From NCBI RefSeq assembly GCF_033366695.1, contig NZ_JAOBTQ010000001.1:8343426-8407425 (forward strand): a stretch of DNA of 64,000 bases, read 5' to 3'. Below the pieces are notes generated by a model. That model saw only the letters and a program-made list of their open reading frames with translations. It was not told the origin of the DNA and did no database searches. Numbering within the stretch: position 1 is the stretch's first letter; each line of letters starts with the position of its first letter. Shown here piece by piece: positions 17,291 to 26,449 of this stretch. The position numbers were made by a program, and so were the translations under genes. The DNA comes from Streptomyces sp. SCL15-4 (GTDB taxonomy: Bacteria; Actinomycetota; Actinomycetes; Streptomycetales; Streptomycetaceae).

Positions 17291-19707
17291 CGCGTCTCCT
17301 TGCTGGGACGGGTGGCGGGGGAGGGAGCGGCTTCGGCACCAGGCGCGGATCTTTCCGGGGCAGCGCCCGTGAACTGTGCGAACAGCCCGGAAGCCGGGCC
17401 GGTGAGGCTGTGGGACTGTTTCTTGCGGCCTGGCCCGGTGGGGGATGCCGGCTGTTGTGGGGGCGTCGTGATGGCAGCGGGCCTGGGTTCAGGAACGCTG
17501 CTCGCCGCGGCCGGGGCGTCCGCAGGCAGGACCGGCTCCACGCCCTGCAGAGGGACGGTCATCGGTGCCTCGGCGGCGGGGGAGGGGGCCGGGCGGGGGA
17601 ACAGGTCTCCTGCGGGAACATTCAGGGACGGTGCCCGCTGGACCATGCCGGGAATGGGGGCGCGGATGCCAGCGTAGCGGTCGGTCTGCGGTTCACGCAG
17701 AGTGAGCTTCGTTCCGGTGAACAGGGCCGGCACGCGCGGTGCGGAAGCCTGGGGGCCGCGGCGTGCCCGTTCGCGCAGTGCCGCGACGGCACGGGTGATG
17801 GCGCGTTCGTCATCCTTGCTGCCACCGAGTTCGACGTGCACGGCTTCGGCCTGCTCCCACAGGTACTGGGTCCAGGCGTCGCCGATGAGCCGCTGGTGGA
17901 TGAACTCGGCCTCGACCCAGGCGTCCTTGGTGTGGTCGTAGAGCCACACGAACCTGGGGGCGTAGGGGTTGTAGCGGACCTGCCACTTCATGCCCTGCCC
18001 GCGGATCCCGGAGTGCTTGTTGCAGTACTGCTGGAGGTCGGGGCTGTTGTAGGTGCGATTGTTGATCTTCACGCCCTTGCGGCTGACCTTCAGCCGCGTG
18101 AACGGCAGCAGCTTGCGGTTCTCGTGCACGCCCAGGGGGAGTGGCAGGTGGCCTTCCATGGCGACGAGCGTGGCGTACATGCGGTTGGGACTGATCTTCA
18201 TGCCGGGCAGGAACGGGTTACGCAGCCCGTCGTGGGGGCGCTGCTGCCAGTGCAGGGCGATCCACTCGTCCAAGAGGTCCTGCAGCTCGTTGATGCTCCA
18301 CAACGGGCCGTCGTGAATGTTCTTGCCCCGCCGGGCGAGGTCGGAGCCGGTGTAGCCGGCCACGTACTGGCAGAACAGCTTCTTGATCGCGCTGAACAGG
18401 CTCTCCACGATGGCCTTGTCCGTCGGTGTCCGCTCGCGGGCGCTGCGCACCGAGATGCCCAGCGTGGTGCACACGTCGTTGAAGTGCTCGCTCTTGAAGA
18501 TCTTGCCGTGGTCGACGACGACCATCTTGGGCCGGATCACGGGCCGGGCAGCTGCGCCCACCATTCGCGGGTCGCAGGCCACCAGGTCGGCATAGGGCAT
18601 CTCGGAGTTCTCGGCGAGAGCCAGCGGTGACCAGCCAGGCCGGCCGGGCATCGGAGCCAGCGCCTGGGCGAGCATGAGCACCGCGTCGAAGGATTTCGTG
18701 GCCCGACCGCCGAGCCTCTTGCCCCGTGGGCCTCGGCCAGCGCTCCTGGGTACGATCAGTGCACCGATGATCGTTCGGCTGACGACGTCGATCGCGGCGG
18801 TCAGCTCAAGCTGCACCGGCCGGCCGTCGTCACCGATGGCGATGATGTCCAGCCCCGTGGAATCGATCTGCACCTGTTCGCCCAGCATGTTCGCCGTGGT
18901 TGGCGTATAGGGCGCCACCGGAAGGCTCGCCTCGTCGATGCGTTTCTGCGTCGGCCTGCGCAGCGAACGCGGGGAAATCCCCAGCCGCTCGAGAAGCCGG
19001 TAGAACGTGGCATCCGATATGTCCAGCCGGTCGTACTCGTTGGGGTAGCGCAGCAGGATCGCAGCGCGCAAACGTTCCAGCAGACGGCTGCCGTACCCGT
19101 CCGACTCCTCGAGACTGGCCTGCACCTCCGCCAGGAGCAGCCGCACCACGCGCTCGTCGGTACGCCCCCACGGGGAACCCGGTACGACCTCGCGCATCAG
19201 CCCGGCGACGCCCTCGGACCTGTAGGCGCTGTAGCGGCGCGCCACCGTGCCGGCCGAGGAACTCTTCCAGCCGAGCGTCTTCAGTTCGGCTGACTTCGCC
19301 GCGAACCGCTGCTTCAACGTGAACCGGGCGGGGTCGTAGCCCGGCCTGGGCTTGGTACCGGGCTCGGCGTCCGGCGGCACGCCGTCGCGGACCTCAACGA
19401 GGTGACGTTCCCAGTCCCGCAGCCGCTGGCGGTCGGCTTCTCCCAGCAGCTCCAGCCCGCTCACATCAGGGATGGTCGCGCCCGGCAGCGGCGTGCCGTT
19501 CTCATCGAGCAGAGCGAAGTCCTCGGCCCGGACGACGACGGACACGAGCGCACAGGCGTCCTCGCCGTCCTGCTGTTCACAGACCAGATGCACGGTGGTC
19601 CCCTGGAGCGCGGCCACGACGTAGTCGGCTCCCTGCCAGCGAAGCCGACTGCCCGGCCGCAGAGCATGCTCGGTGTGTGGGGGAGAAGAGGCGGCAGCGG
19701 CTGTCAT
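17287..19707 (-). CDS. tnsB: TnsB/TniA-type DDE integrase (transposase)
   Basis: 806 residues from ATG 19707 behind AAGGATCTTGC. An N-terminal DNA-binding region with helix-turn-helix-like segments (~130-290) is followed by the rve integrase core: VQIDSTGLDIIA (first Asp), VVVDHGKIFKSEHF (second Asp) and TDKAIVESLFSAIKK (Glu). A Mu-type C-terminal beta-barrel (FTRLKVSRKGVKINNRTY) and a long Pro/Ala-rich tail follow; the tail is probably the TnsC-interacting extension. The protein cuts and joins the 3' ends of the transposon. It overlaps both flanking genes by four bases, so subunit synthesis is coupled. Confidence 0.9.
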   Translation of the reverse strand: MTAAAASSPPHTEHALRPGSRLRWQGADYVVAALQGTTVHLVCEQQDGEDACALVSVVVRAEDFALLDENGTPLPGATIPDVSGLELLGEADRQRLRDWERHLVEVRDGVPPDAEPGTKPRPGYDPARFTLKQRFAAKSAELKTLGWKSSSAGTVARRYSAYRSEGVAGLMREVVPGSPWGRTDERVVRLLLAEVQASLEESDGYGSRLLERLRAAILLRYPNEYDRLDISDATFYRLLERLGISPRSLRRPTQKRIDEASLPVAPYTPTTANMLGEQVQIDSTGLDIIAIGDDGRPVQLELTAAIDVVSRTIIGALIVPRSAGRGPRGKRLGGRATKSFDAVLMLAQALAPMPGRPGWSPLALAENSEMPYADLVACDPRMVGAAARPVIRPKMVVVDHGKIFKSEHFNDVCTTLGISVRSARERTPTDKAIVESLFSAIKKLFCQYVAGYTGSDLARRGKNIHDGPLWSINELQDLLDEWIALHWQQRPHDGLRNPFLPGMKISPNRMYATLVAMEGHLPLPLGVHENRKLLPFTRLKVSRKGVKINNRTYNSPDLQQYCNKHSGIRGQGMKWQVRYNPYAPRFVWLYDHTKDAWVEAEFIHQRLIGDAWTQYLWEQAEAVHVELGGSKDDERAITRAVAALRERARRGPQASAPRVPALFTGTKLTLREPQTDRYAGIRAPIPGMVQRAPSLNVPAGDLFPRPAPSPAAEAPMTVPLQGVEPVLPADAPAAASSVPEPRPAAITTPPQQPASPTGPGRKKQSHSLTGPASGLFAQFTGAAPERSAPGAEAAPSPATRPSKETR

Positions 19708-20408
19708 GCAAGATCCTTATGGGGCATCCATATGGTTGAGGCAGGGGTCAGGGGCAGGCGGTGGTCCCAGGCGAGCTCACCTGTCCACAGCAGATGCCAG
19801 GCACAAGACAGAGCCGCCGGGCTGCCGACGGCTGCCGCTCCCGAGGCAAGAGGCCGGGGGCGTGCGAAGACCTCCAACAGCTGCTGCCGGGCCTCAGGGT
19901 CGGCGAATGCCGGATTGCGGTAGTTCGCAACCCGCAACAGCGACGCCTTCAGCACCCCTGGCGGAATCTGCAACGGACGCAAGGTCCAGCCTGCGCTCGC
20001 GGCCGCCACGAGCATGGCTTCTTCCTCATACATGCCCCGGGTGCCGGCAGCCCAGGGATGCATCAGTGCCAGACGCTCGCCGTGGGCGGTGCGGGCGAAG
20101 AACGCCGGACGCACAGCGCCGCGCTCCGAACCCTGTTCCCAGCGCACTTCCAGGCAGGAGGCGCCGAAGAACACGACAGACGGATCGAAGTCGAGCATCA
20201 TGGCCGCGTGCATCTGCGACTCGGTACTGCACACAACCTTCTGCCCGGTTGTAGCGGACCACCACTGAGTCAGGATCGAGCGCCGTCCTCTGAAGGCACG
20301 CGGCACGGCCAGCGGACGGTATTCCTCGATCGCCACCCCGCGCAGCAGGTCAGGCAGCTGCGTTTTTTCGGCTCCGTGCAGATCGAGGTAGCGCACCTGG
20401 ACCTCCAC
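19704..20408 (-). CDS. tnsA: TnsA-like heteromeric transposase endonuclease subunit
   Basis: 234 residues from GTG 20408 with AAGGGAGG upstream. The N-terminus contains VCSTESQMHAAMMLDFDPSV, in which the Glu and Asp match the first catalytic acidic residues of the restriction-like TnsA fold, followed by FGASCLEVRW and an Arg/Pro-rich strand. TnsA cuts the 5' ends at the donor site so that the element moves by cut-and-paste rather than cointegration. It overlaps the tnsB start (ATGA). It is more divergent than the other subunits, but context makes the call strong. Confidence 0.82.
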   Translation of the reverse strand: MEVQVRYLDLHGAEKTQLPDLLRGVAIEEYRPLAVPRAFRGRRSILTQWWSATTGQKVVCSTESQMHAAMMLDFDPSVVFFGASCLEVRWEQGSERGAVRPAFFARTAHGERLALMHPWAAGTRGMYEEEAMLVAAASAGWTLRPLQIPPGVLKASLLRVANYRNPAFADPEARQQLLEVFARPRPLASGAAAVGSPAALSCAWHLLWTGELAWDHRLPLTPASTIWMPHKDLA

Positions 20409-20475
20409 CTACGGCCTCCCTTCAGCGGAGGCCGGACACGCGCCTCTTCCGTAGTCGGCCATGGCGACCTTCCCC

Positions 20476-21429
20476 TCAGCCATAGGGGCGCTCCACCGTT
20501 GCTAGGACCTCCCACGGCACGCAGGTGAGCTCGTTGACGGACTGCAGGGCGCCCACCCGCTCGTGCGGAGCGGCAAGAGGTAGATGCGTCCCGGGGCGCG
20601 CCTTGGGAACCGGTGTGTGGGGTAGCGGGTGCTTCGCGGCCCAGGCGCCGAGGACCCTGCCGATGAACAGACCGAATTGCGACGGGGCCTGCTTGACCCA
20701 CAGTGCGTATTCCTCGGATGTCATCCGCCCCTCGACGCGGCGACGCTCGACCGACGCCATCGCAGAGGCCAACCGTACTGCGGCGGGCAGCAGCCGCAGG
20801 GGCGTGGTGCGGGCGGCACCCAGCCGCGGCAGATGGGTCGCCTCGTGGGCGAGGACACCGAAGGCGTCGGCCACCAGGACCCGCCCCGCAGGCCCCAGCC
20901 GGCGAACGAGGTCCCGGCGCCAGCGTTCGGCCTCCACCACATGAGGGCCGGGAGACAGGTCGATGAACGGGACCCTGTCGTCGCGGGAATTGTCAGTGAA
21001 GCGGCCATGCCGCATGCATATATGCCACATATCTGAAGATATCCGCCATGTTGTGGCGTCGGTCTCCCGTGCGGCGGCGCACAGCGCGCATCCCCTCACC
21101 AGGAACCCGCCACGCGGAGCCCACGGCCACCTCCACACCGGCCCGCTGTTCCTCTCTGTCAGGAGATGCTCGTCCGCAGTGCTGGGCAGCGCTCTGATCA
21201 GCTCCTCCACGGGCCGTGCCACCAGCGCGGCCAGACGGTCCCGGGCTGCTCGGTTCACATACAGCTCGGTATAGCGCGGATCCACCTCGGGCGCGGACCG
21301 GCCTTCTCCGACGCTGTCGAGCAGCCGGCCGACTGTCAGGCCGTTGCGGGAGGCGAGCCGTGTCACGTACGAGCCGGTGGATTCCTCGGCGATGAACCGT
21401 ACCTGCAGCGGCAGTGGCCGTATGTGCAC
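20476..21429 (-). CDS. tniQ: TniQ/TnsD-family target-site selection protein
   Basis: The preferred start is GTG 21429 (VHIRPLPLQVRFIAEESTG) with AGGGA 7 bases upstream; a longer form from GTG 21477 is possible. The N-terminal segment ESTGSYVTRLASRNGLTVGR is the usual TniQ opening, and a zinc-finger region follows with CALC near 21090 and WHICMRHG near 21020. A helical C-terminus of about 150 residues may be the DNA-binding target-recognition part. TniQ proteins choose the insertion site and load TnsC. It is 67 bases upstream of tnsA in the same orientation. No CRISPR-associated effector is adjacent. Confidence 0.82.
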   Translation of the reverse strand: MHIRPLPLQVRFIAEESTGSYVTRLASRNGLTVGRLLDSVGEGRSAPEVDPRYTELYVNRAARDRLAALVARPVEELIRALPSTADEHLLTERNSGPVWRWPWAPRGGFLVRGCALCAAARETDATTWRISSDMWHICMRHGRFTDNSRDDRVPFIDLSPGPHVVEAERWRRDLVRRLGPAGRVLVADAFGVLAHEATHLPRLGAARTTPLRLLPAAVRLASAMASVERRRVEGRMTSEEYALWVKQAPSQFGLFIGRVLGAWAAKHPLPHTPVPKARPGTHLPLAAPHERVGALQSVNELTCVPWEVLATVERPYG

Positions 21430-21558
21430 CGTGAAATCCCTGTTCTCGCTCGCAGACCCGTCCCTGGCCCCGTGCACTGTGATCTCGGCAACGACGAGGC
21501 GCGATTACTTGGAACACAATACTTAGCTGACGCAAAGTCGAACGCAGCGCCTAGGGCA

Positions 21559-21584
21559 GCACCCTGCCCTCAAGCCCAGGGTGC
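21559..21584. promoter_or_regulatory. Inverted repeat in the leader of the HA helicase gene
   Basis: A perfect 8-bp stem GCACCCTG...CAGGGTGC with a 10-base loop ends 15 bases before the ATG at 21600, overlapping where the leader should be. It could be an operator or a leader hairpin. The segment 21500-21545 upstream is comparatively AT-rich (TTGGAACACAATACTTAG) and is the likely promoter. Confidence 0.4.
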
Positions 21585-21599
21585 CCCGTCCGCAGGAAA

Positions 21600-24044
21600 A
21601 TGATCAAAGGCTGTATCCCCATGAAACGCGTTGGCATCCAGATGCGGGACCACCAGCGTGAAGCATTCAAAGCCGCCGTGCGCGGCCTGACGCACATGCC
21701 GCGCGTGACCGTGATTTCCGCCACTGGAAGTGGGAAAACGCTCACCGCCATGCGTGTCGGCGAACACTTTGCGGACCGCGGCAACATCCTCGTTGTCGTA
21801 CCGTCGCTGAACCTGATCAGCCAAACCGCCTCACACTGGGCCAGACACAGCATCGTCGAGAACATGCTCGGCGTCTGCTCCCTCCCCCCTGCCCAGGCAG
21901 CCACCGTCCGCCTCCCCCTGACCACGGACGCCCGCCGCATTGCCCAGCTCGTAGCGGCCAACACCGGCCCCACCGTCGTCTTCGCCACCTACGCCTCCTT
22001 GCCCGCGCTCACACGCGCCCACAAGAAGCACCGCCTGCCGCGCTGGTCCATCGTGATCATCGACGAAGCCCACCGCAGCAGCGGCAGCAGCAACAAACAG
22101 TGGGCAGACATCCACAAGGACAGCGCTATACCCGCCCGGCGGCGCCTCTACATGACCGCCACCCCCCGCACCTGGGCGCTCCCCGACCCCAAACAGAAGC
22201 GCCGGAAGAACACTCGCCCGCAAAAGCCGCTCGGGCCTCTCGCTTCCATGGACGACCCCACCATCTACGGCCCCGTCGTCTACCGCCTGGGCCTGGCCGA
22301 CGCCATCGACCGCGGCATCCTCGCCGACTACCGCATCGTCGTCCCCGTCATTAACGACGAAGAACTACGTGAAGTGCTCCAGAGCCCCGGCGCCACCCGG
22401 CACATTGACGGACTACGCCTGTCCGCCCTCCAGGTCAGTCTCCTGCGCGCTATGGCCACCCACAAAGCACGCCGCGTCATCAGCTTCCACAGCCGCATCG
22501 TCAACGCCCACCAGTTCAGCCAGACCCTCCCCGCGACCGTCGCCGCGACCACGCGCAGCACCGGAATCCGCAAACTGTGGACCTACTCCCTCCACAGCAG
22601 CCAGCCCACCAGCGAACGTGCGTACCGCCTCGCCGAGTTCGAAAACGTTCCCCTCCTCACCAACAGCACCAGAATCCCCGGAGCCGTCGACGGCGCCGTG
22701 CTGTCCAACGTCCGCGTCCTAGGAGAAGGCGTCGACGTACCCGACGCTGACACCATCCTGTTCGCCGACCCCAAACGCAGCTCCTCCGACATCATCCAGG
22801 CCCTCGGCCGCGCCCTACGCCAGCCCCCAGGCGCCGGCAAGATCGCCCTCCTGGTCATCCCCATCTACGTCGGCCGCCGCCAAACCACTGAGAAAGCCCT
22901 CGAATCGTCCGCGTACAGAATTCTCTGGGAGGTCCTCAACGGACTGCGCGAACACGACTCCAAACTCTGGCGCCGCTTCGGCGACCCCGAGTCCAACCCC
23001 GACAAACCCAAAGAACCCCTGCCCCCAGCACCCGAGCGCGCCGCCGAGATCGCCCCACTCACCGGCCTGCGCGCCCACGAGGTCGACACCCGAGTATGGG
23101 CAACCGGCTGGACCGCAGCCGTCGGCTACTACGAGCGCTACCACCACCTCGACGTCCCCAGCGAATACACAGACCCCTTCAACTACCCCCTCGGCCTGTG
23201 GCTCGGGCAGCAGCGCTCCCTCTACGCAAAAGGCGACCTCGCCCCCGACCGGGCCCTCGCCCTGGAAACCCTGCACATCTGCTGGCCCCACCCAGCACGC
23301 AGCTTCGAAAGCCACCTCGCCCAGGCCATCACCTTCGCCGACACCCACGGCACCCTCACCGTCACCACCGCCCCCAGCGCCAACGACCGTCCCATGTTCC
23401 GCTGGCTCCACCGCCAGCGCGCCCTCGCCGATAGCGGCCGCATGCACTCCGCGCGCAGCGAAGCCCTCAAAGCCGTCGACCTCTGGTGGAACCCACCCTG
23501 GGGGATTGAATGGCAGCACGACTACACACACGTCTGCCTCCAGGCAGCCAAAAAGACCGCCACGCCCACACCCGTATCCGGTGATACCCCGACCGCTTGG
23601 CTGGACCGCCAGATCACCCACCAGCATGATCTGCACCCTCAGCAGCTCCGGCTCCTGAGCGACCTTGCGGCCCAGCACCCCGGCACGCATCCCCACGGCA
23701 TGCTGCTTCTGCCGGCCTCCCGCCCCAGGACGCGGGCCTTCCACCGCGGTCTGAAAGCTGCTCGCCAATTCCACGACCGCGAAGGCCACATCGAGGTCCC
23801 CGTCGGACATCGGGAGAATCTCCACGGCGACAAGGTCCTCCTCGAGCGCTGGATCACCAAGCACCGCAACGGCGCCATACAACTGACCTCGCAGGAGATC
23901 ACCGCACTGACCGCCCTGGGCATCGAACTGGAGCAAGCCTCCCAGAAAAGCGCACCCCCGCCTGCCGCTCCTGAAGAAGCAGACACGTGGTGGGCAACGC
24001 CGGACCCTTCCCGGCCCTCGTCCGGCCGGCGGCTCGCGGGCTGA
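21600..24044 (+). CDS. SF2 DEAD/DEAH helicase with helicase-associated (HA) domains
   Basis: 814 residues from ATG 21600 behind CAGGAAA (an in-frame ATG at 21621 is possible). Motif I is VISATGSGKTLTAMRVG (near 21720), motif II is IVIIDEAHRSSG (near 22060), motif III is LYMTATPRTWA, and the helicase C lobe has GVDVPDADTILFADP and QALGRALRQ. The C-terminal third carries three HA repeats (each of the type YYERYHHLDVPSEY... GLWLGQQR), small helical DNA-binding modules. An atypical insert PDPKQKRRKNTRPQ follows motif III. Proteins of this architecture are frequent on Streptomyces chromosome arms and linear plasmids. A paralogue lies at 51429. The substrate is unknown. Confidence 0.88.
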   Translation: MIKGCIPMKRVGIQMRDHQREAFKAAVRGLTHMPRVTVISATGSGKTLTAMRVGEHFADRGNILVVVPSLNLISQTASHWARHSIVENMLGVCSLPPAQAATVRLPLTTDARRIAQLVAANTGPTVVFATYASLPALTRAHKKHRLPRWSIVIIDEAHRSSGSSNKQWADIHKDSAIPARRRLYMTATPRTWALPDPKQKRRKNTRPQKPLGPLASMDDPTIYGPVVYRLGLADAIDRGILADYRIVVPVINDEELREVLQSPGATRHIDGLRLSALQVSLLRAMATHKARRVISFHSRIVNAHQFSQTLPATVAATTRSTGIRKLWTYSLHSSQPTSERAYRLAEFENVPLLTNSTRIPGAVDGAVLSNVRVLGEGVDVPDADTILFADPKRSSSDIIQALGRALRQPPGAGKIALLVIPIYVGRRQTTEKALESSAYRILWEVLNGLREHDSKLWRRFGDPESNPDKPKEPLPPAPERAAEIAPLTGLRAHEVDTRVWATGWTAAVGYYERYHHLDVPSEYTDPFNYPLGLWLGQQRSLYAKGDLAPDRALALETLHICWPHPARSFESHLAQAITFADTHGTLTVTTAPSANDRPMFRWLHRQRALADSGRMHSARSEALKAVDLWWNPPWGIEWQHDYTHVCLQAAKKTATPTPVSGDTPTAWLDRQITHQHDLHPQQLRLLSDLAAQHPGTHPHGMLLLPASRPRTRAFHRGLKAARQFHDREGHIEVPVGHRENLHGDKVLLERWITKHRNGAIQLTSQEITALTALGIELEQASQKSAPPPAAPEEADTWWATPDPSRPSSGRRLAG

Positions 24045-24219
24045 CCGCCGCACCGCTCCACCCGAGAGCAGGGCAGACACGGCCGGTATCCGTCCGGCTC
24101 GGCCACCCAGCGGCACAGCTCGGGCTCCCTTGTCCGCGAGCGGCTTGTGTCCCCACAGACTGCACGACTGGCCGCGCCGCACAGCACGAGAGCCGACGAG
24201 CGCTGGGGGGCAGGAGCTA

Positions 24220-25135
24220 GGGTCCGTCTTCAAAGATCATCCAGGTAGGCGATCATGGTGGGGTGATACGTCGCCATGAACTCACCGACCAGGAGTGGGA
24301 GTTACTCGCTCCGCTGATACCCCGGGCCGCGACAGGCCGGCCCCGCGTGTCAGACCGGCAGGTCATCAACGGGATGGTCTACAAGATCCGTACCGGGATC
24401 TCCTGGCGTGACCTGCCCGAACGCTACGGGCCATGGAAGACCGTCTACACCCGCTTCCGCCGCTACGCCCTGGACGGCGTGTTCACCCGGGCCCTGCAGC
24501 AGATCCAGGCCCATGCCGACGCGGCCGGCGACATCGACTGGCTGGTCCAGATCGACTCCACCATCGTCCGCGCTCACCAGCACGCCGCCGCCACCGGCCG
24601 AAAAGGGGGCGGCACCGGCCGGACGAACCGGACGATCACGCCCTCGGCCGATCCCGAGGAGGACTGACAACCAAGATCCACCTCGCCTGCGACGGAAGGG
24701 GCCGCCCTCTCGCGCTCCTGATCACACCAGGCCAGCGCCACAACAGCATCTGCGCACAAGCCCTGCTGGACAGGATCCGTGTTCCTCGCACCGGCCCGGG
24801 CCGGCCACGCCGCCGACCTGACCATGTGATCGCGGACAAGGCATACAGCTCGCGCGGCTTCCGCAGCTACCTCCGGCAACGCGGCATCCCGCACACGATT
24901 CCCGAAAAGGCCGACCAACTGCGGCACCGGCACAATCGCGGGAGCGGCGGTGGTCGGCCGCCGGGCTTCAACCGGGAGATCTACCGCCGACGGAACGTCG
25001 TCGAACGCTGCTTCAACAAGCTCAAGGGCTTCCGCGGCATCGCCACCCGGTACGACAAGACCGCTACTTCCTACGAGGCAGCGGTCAGTCTCGCGTCGTT
25101 CCTGCTCTGGGCAAGATCCGTTTGAAGACGGACCC
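24220..25135 (+). mobile_element. IS5-type insertion sequence, copy 1
   Basis: A 916-bp element bounded by perfect inverted ends GGGTCCGTCTTCAAA / TTTGAAGACGGACCC and flanked by TA on both sides (target duplication TA). It carries one frameshifted transposase. The first ~440 bp and last ~60 bp are almost identical to copy 2 at 30818-31733, but the middle-to-3' part differs much more. The element lies just upstream of the 25147 gene, between its start codon and a GGAG at 24213-24216 that may have been its ribosome site. Confidence 0.9.
24263..25125 (+). CDS. IS5-family transposase made by frameshifting (orfA 24263-24667, orfB to 25125)
   Basis: The first frame starts at GTG 24263 (MIRRHELTDQEWELLAPLIP) and holds the helix-turn-helix and the first DDE aspartate (WLVQIDSTIVRAH). 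It ends at a TGA after PSADPEED. The second frame, one base back, continues TTKIHLACDGRGRPL and HVIADKAYSSRGFR (second Asp) and RRRNVVERCFNKLKGF (Glu). The two-frame layout with an overlap near 24650 is normal for this IS5 subgroup, where a -1 slip makes the active enzyme. One TTA leucine codon is present (ELLAP). Confidence 0.88.
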
Positions 25136-25146
25136 TAGTCAGTGCG

Positions 25147-26085
25147 TTGCCGGTCAACCGTGATGTCTACCGTCTGTTCACCGATGCTCACCCGGAGTTC
25201 CTCCCCGACGACCACGAGTGGGAGCAGGGCACGCGGTTACAGGCCGCAAACACTACTTATGGTCCCGCGTTTACGGGTATCCCGCCGGGCGCGCCTGAAG
25301 CGCTGGTGCGGTGGGTGAACGACGTCCTCGATGGCTCCGCCGTATTTCGGCTGCCCACCTGGGACGAAGCCTGCGATCCCGCCATGCAGCCGCTGCTGCC
25401 GCCTGGGTGCTCCCTCTGGAGCCAGCCTCCGCGCGATTGGAGCGACCGAAGGCCGGTCTGCTGGGCGCCGGAGGGGGTGCCTCATCCCTGGTCTGTGCCC
25501 CTGGCGCGGGTGTACGAGAGGGCTGTAAACAGTTTCCTCCACGACCTTCAGCACTTCAATTTCTCCGCCCTGATAAGCTACAACAGAGGGATGGGTGATT
25601 TCCCGTATCAGCACACGGATGAAGCCTTTCAGGAATTGTTGATTGATACAGCCTCTCAAGTTTACAGAAGGCACCTCGCTGACGATCCCGTCGCCACCTT
25701 CCCCGCAATCAACATCAGCTCAGCTCAGGCGCTGATCCGACCTTTCTCGCCTGAACTATTTGTGGGGCTTCTTGAGTCTCTTCCTGAATTGGTGGTGGAA
25801 GAAGTGCGACGGGTCTTCGGCCACGACAACTCCTCGACCGCGGGTGAACGCAATCTGGCGAACAGCATCGCTGCCCTGGGAGCGGAAATCGTCGCCCGTG
25901 GTGTAGAAGCAGAGCCAGATGCATCTGACTTGCTGAGGCTGGCCGTCATGACCCTCGCGAACCGCAGCGACGAGATGGAAGTTCAAACGACATGCCGTGA
26001 CATCGCTCTTGGCATCACCACCCTGCAAGACCGCGCCGACGGCTTGATTCCGACACGCGAGGTGGTCCTTTTAGTACGCGCTTGA
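25147..26085 (+). CDS. Hypothetical protein with two TTA codons, leader disrupted by an IS
   Basis: 312 residues; TTG 25147 (PVNRDVYRLFTDAHPEF) is the only plausible start. The IS ends 11 bases earlier, so promoter and ribosome site were probably displaced, or a few N-terminal residues lost: the frame is open back into the IS end. No domain is recognised; residues such as HFNFSALISYNRGMGDFPYQ and a helical C-terminal half suggest a soluble protein. Two TTA leucines (in GTRLQ and VVLLVRA) would make translation depend on bldA tRNA. GC and third-position bias are visibly lower than in neighbours, a sign of recent transfer. Before the IS it would have followed the HA helicase at a short distance. 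Confidence 0.7.
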   Translation: MPVNRDVYRLFTDAHPEFLPDDHEWEQGTRLQAANTTYGPAFTGIPPGAPEALVRWVNDVLDGSAVFRLPTWDEACDPAMQPLLPPGCSLWSQPPRDWSDRRPVCWAPEGVPHPWSVPLARVYERAVNSFLHDLQHFNFSALISYNRGMGDFPYQHTDEAFQELLIDTASQVYRRHLADDPVATFPAINISSAQALIRPFSPELFVGLLESLPELVVEEVRRVFGHDNSSTAGERNLANSIAALGAEIVARGVEAEPDASDLLRLAVMTLANRSDEMEVQTTCRDIALGITTLQDRADGLIPTREVVLLVRA

Positions 26086-26157
26086 GTGCCGTATAACGCA
26101 CTGAACCGTTCCGGTTTCACACCCAGGGCTTCGGCGTAGGCGTGTGACGCCCGGTTC

Positions 26158-26355
26158 GTGGTGATCTTCGCGCTCGGCAGCGCACCCGGAACGCGGCAGG
26201 CACGGTTTCCAAGAAACGGGCCCCGCGCGATGGCTACCTGGCGCAACCTCGCCATAGGGGCCCTACGAGCAGCCGGGGTGAAAACCATCGCGGCCGGCCT
26301 CCGCCGAAACGCCCGTGACCCGCGGCGGCCCCTCGAACTCCTCGGCCTCGGGTGA
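26158..26355 (+). pseudogene. C-terminal scrap of an ISAs1-family transposase
   Basis: From about 26205 the frame reads [20 protein letters not shown], then [20 protein letters not shown] and LELLGLG before the stop. This is the standard carboxy end of ISAs1-type transposases (usually NGPRVMATLRNLAIGLLR... RDPxRPLxLLG). Nothing upstream resembles the catalytic domain, so only the tail remains. It indicates an old insertion between the 25147 gene and the XRE module. Confidence 0.7.
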
Positions 26356-26449
26356 TCACAAACCGGACGTCATGCGACTACGCCGAAGCCCTGGCCCGCC
26401 CCCGACCCAGCTCAGGGCTTGCTCCTCGGGCTGAGATACGTTGCCGGCG

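Larger units (their letters stand above)
16214..21429 (-). mobile_element. Core of a Tn7-like transposon (TniQ-TnsA-TnsB-TnsC)
   Basis: Four leftward genes encode the full heteromeric transposition machinery: a TniQ target-selection protein, a TnsA-like endonuclease, a TnsB/TniA DDE integrase and a TnsC/TniB AAA+ regulator. The last three are translationally coupled (ATGA overlaps at 19704-19707 and 17287-17290). Element ends, usually TGT...ACA with repeated TnsB sites, could not be located by eye: neither 15903-16213 nor 21430-21599 shows a clear array. The extent of cargo is therefore unresolved; the ABC-3C system to the left and the HA helicase to the right are both candidates. Confidence 0.8.
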
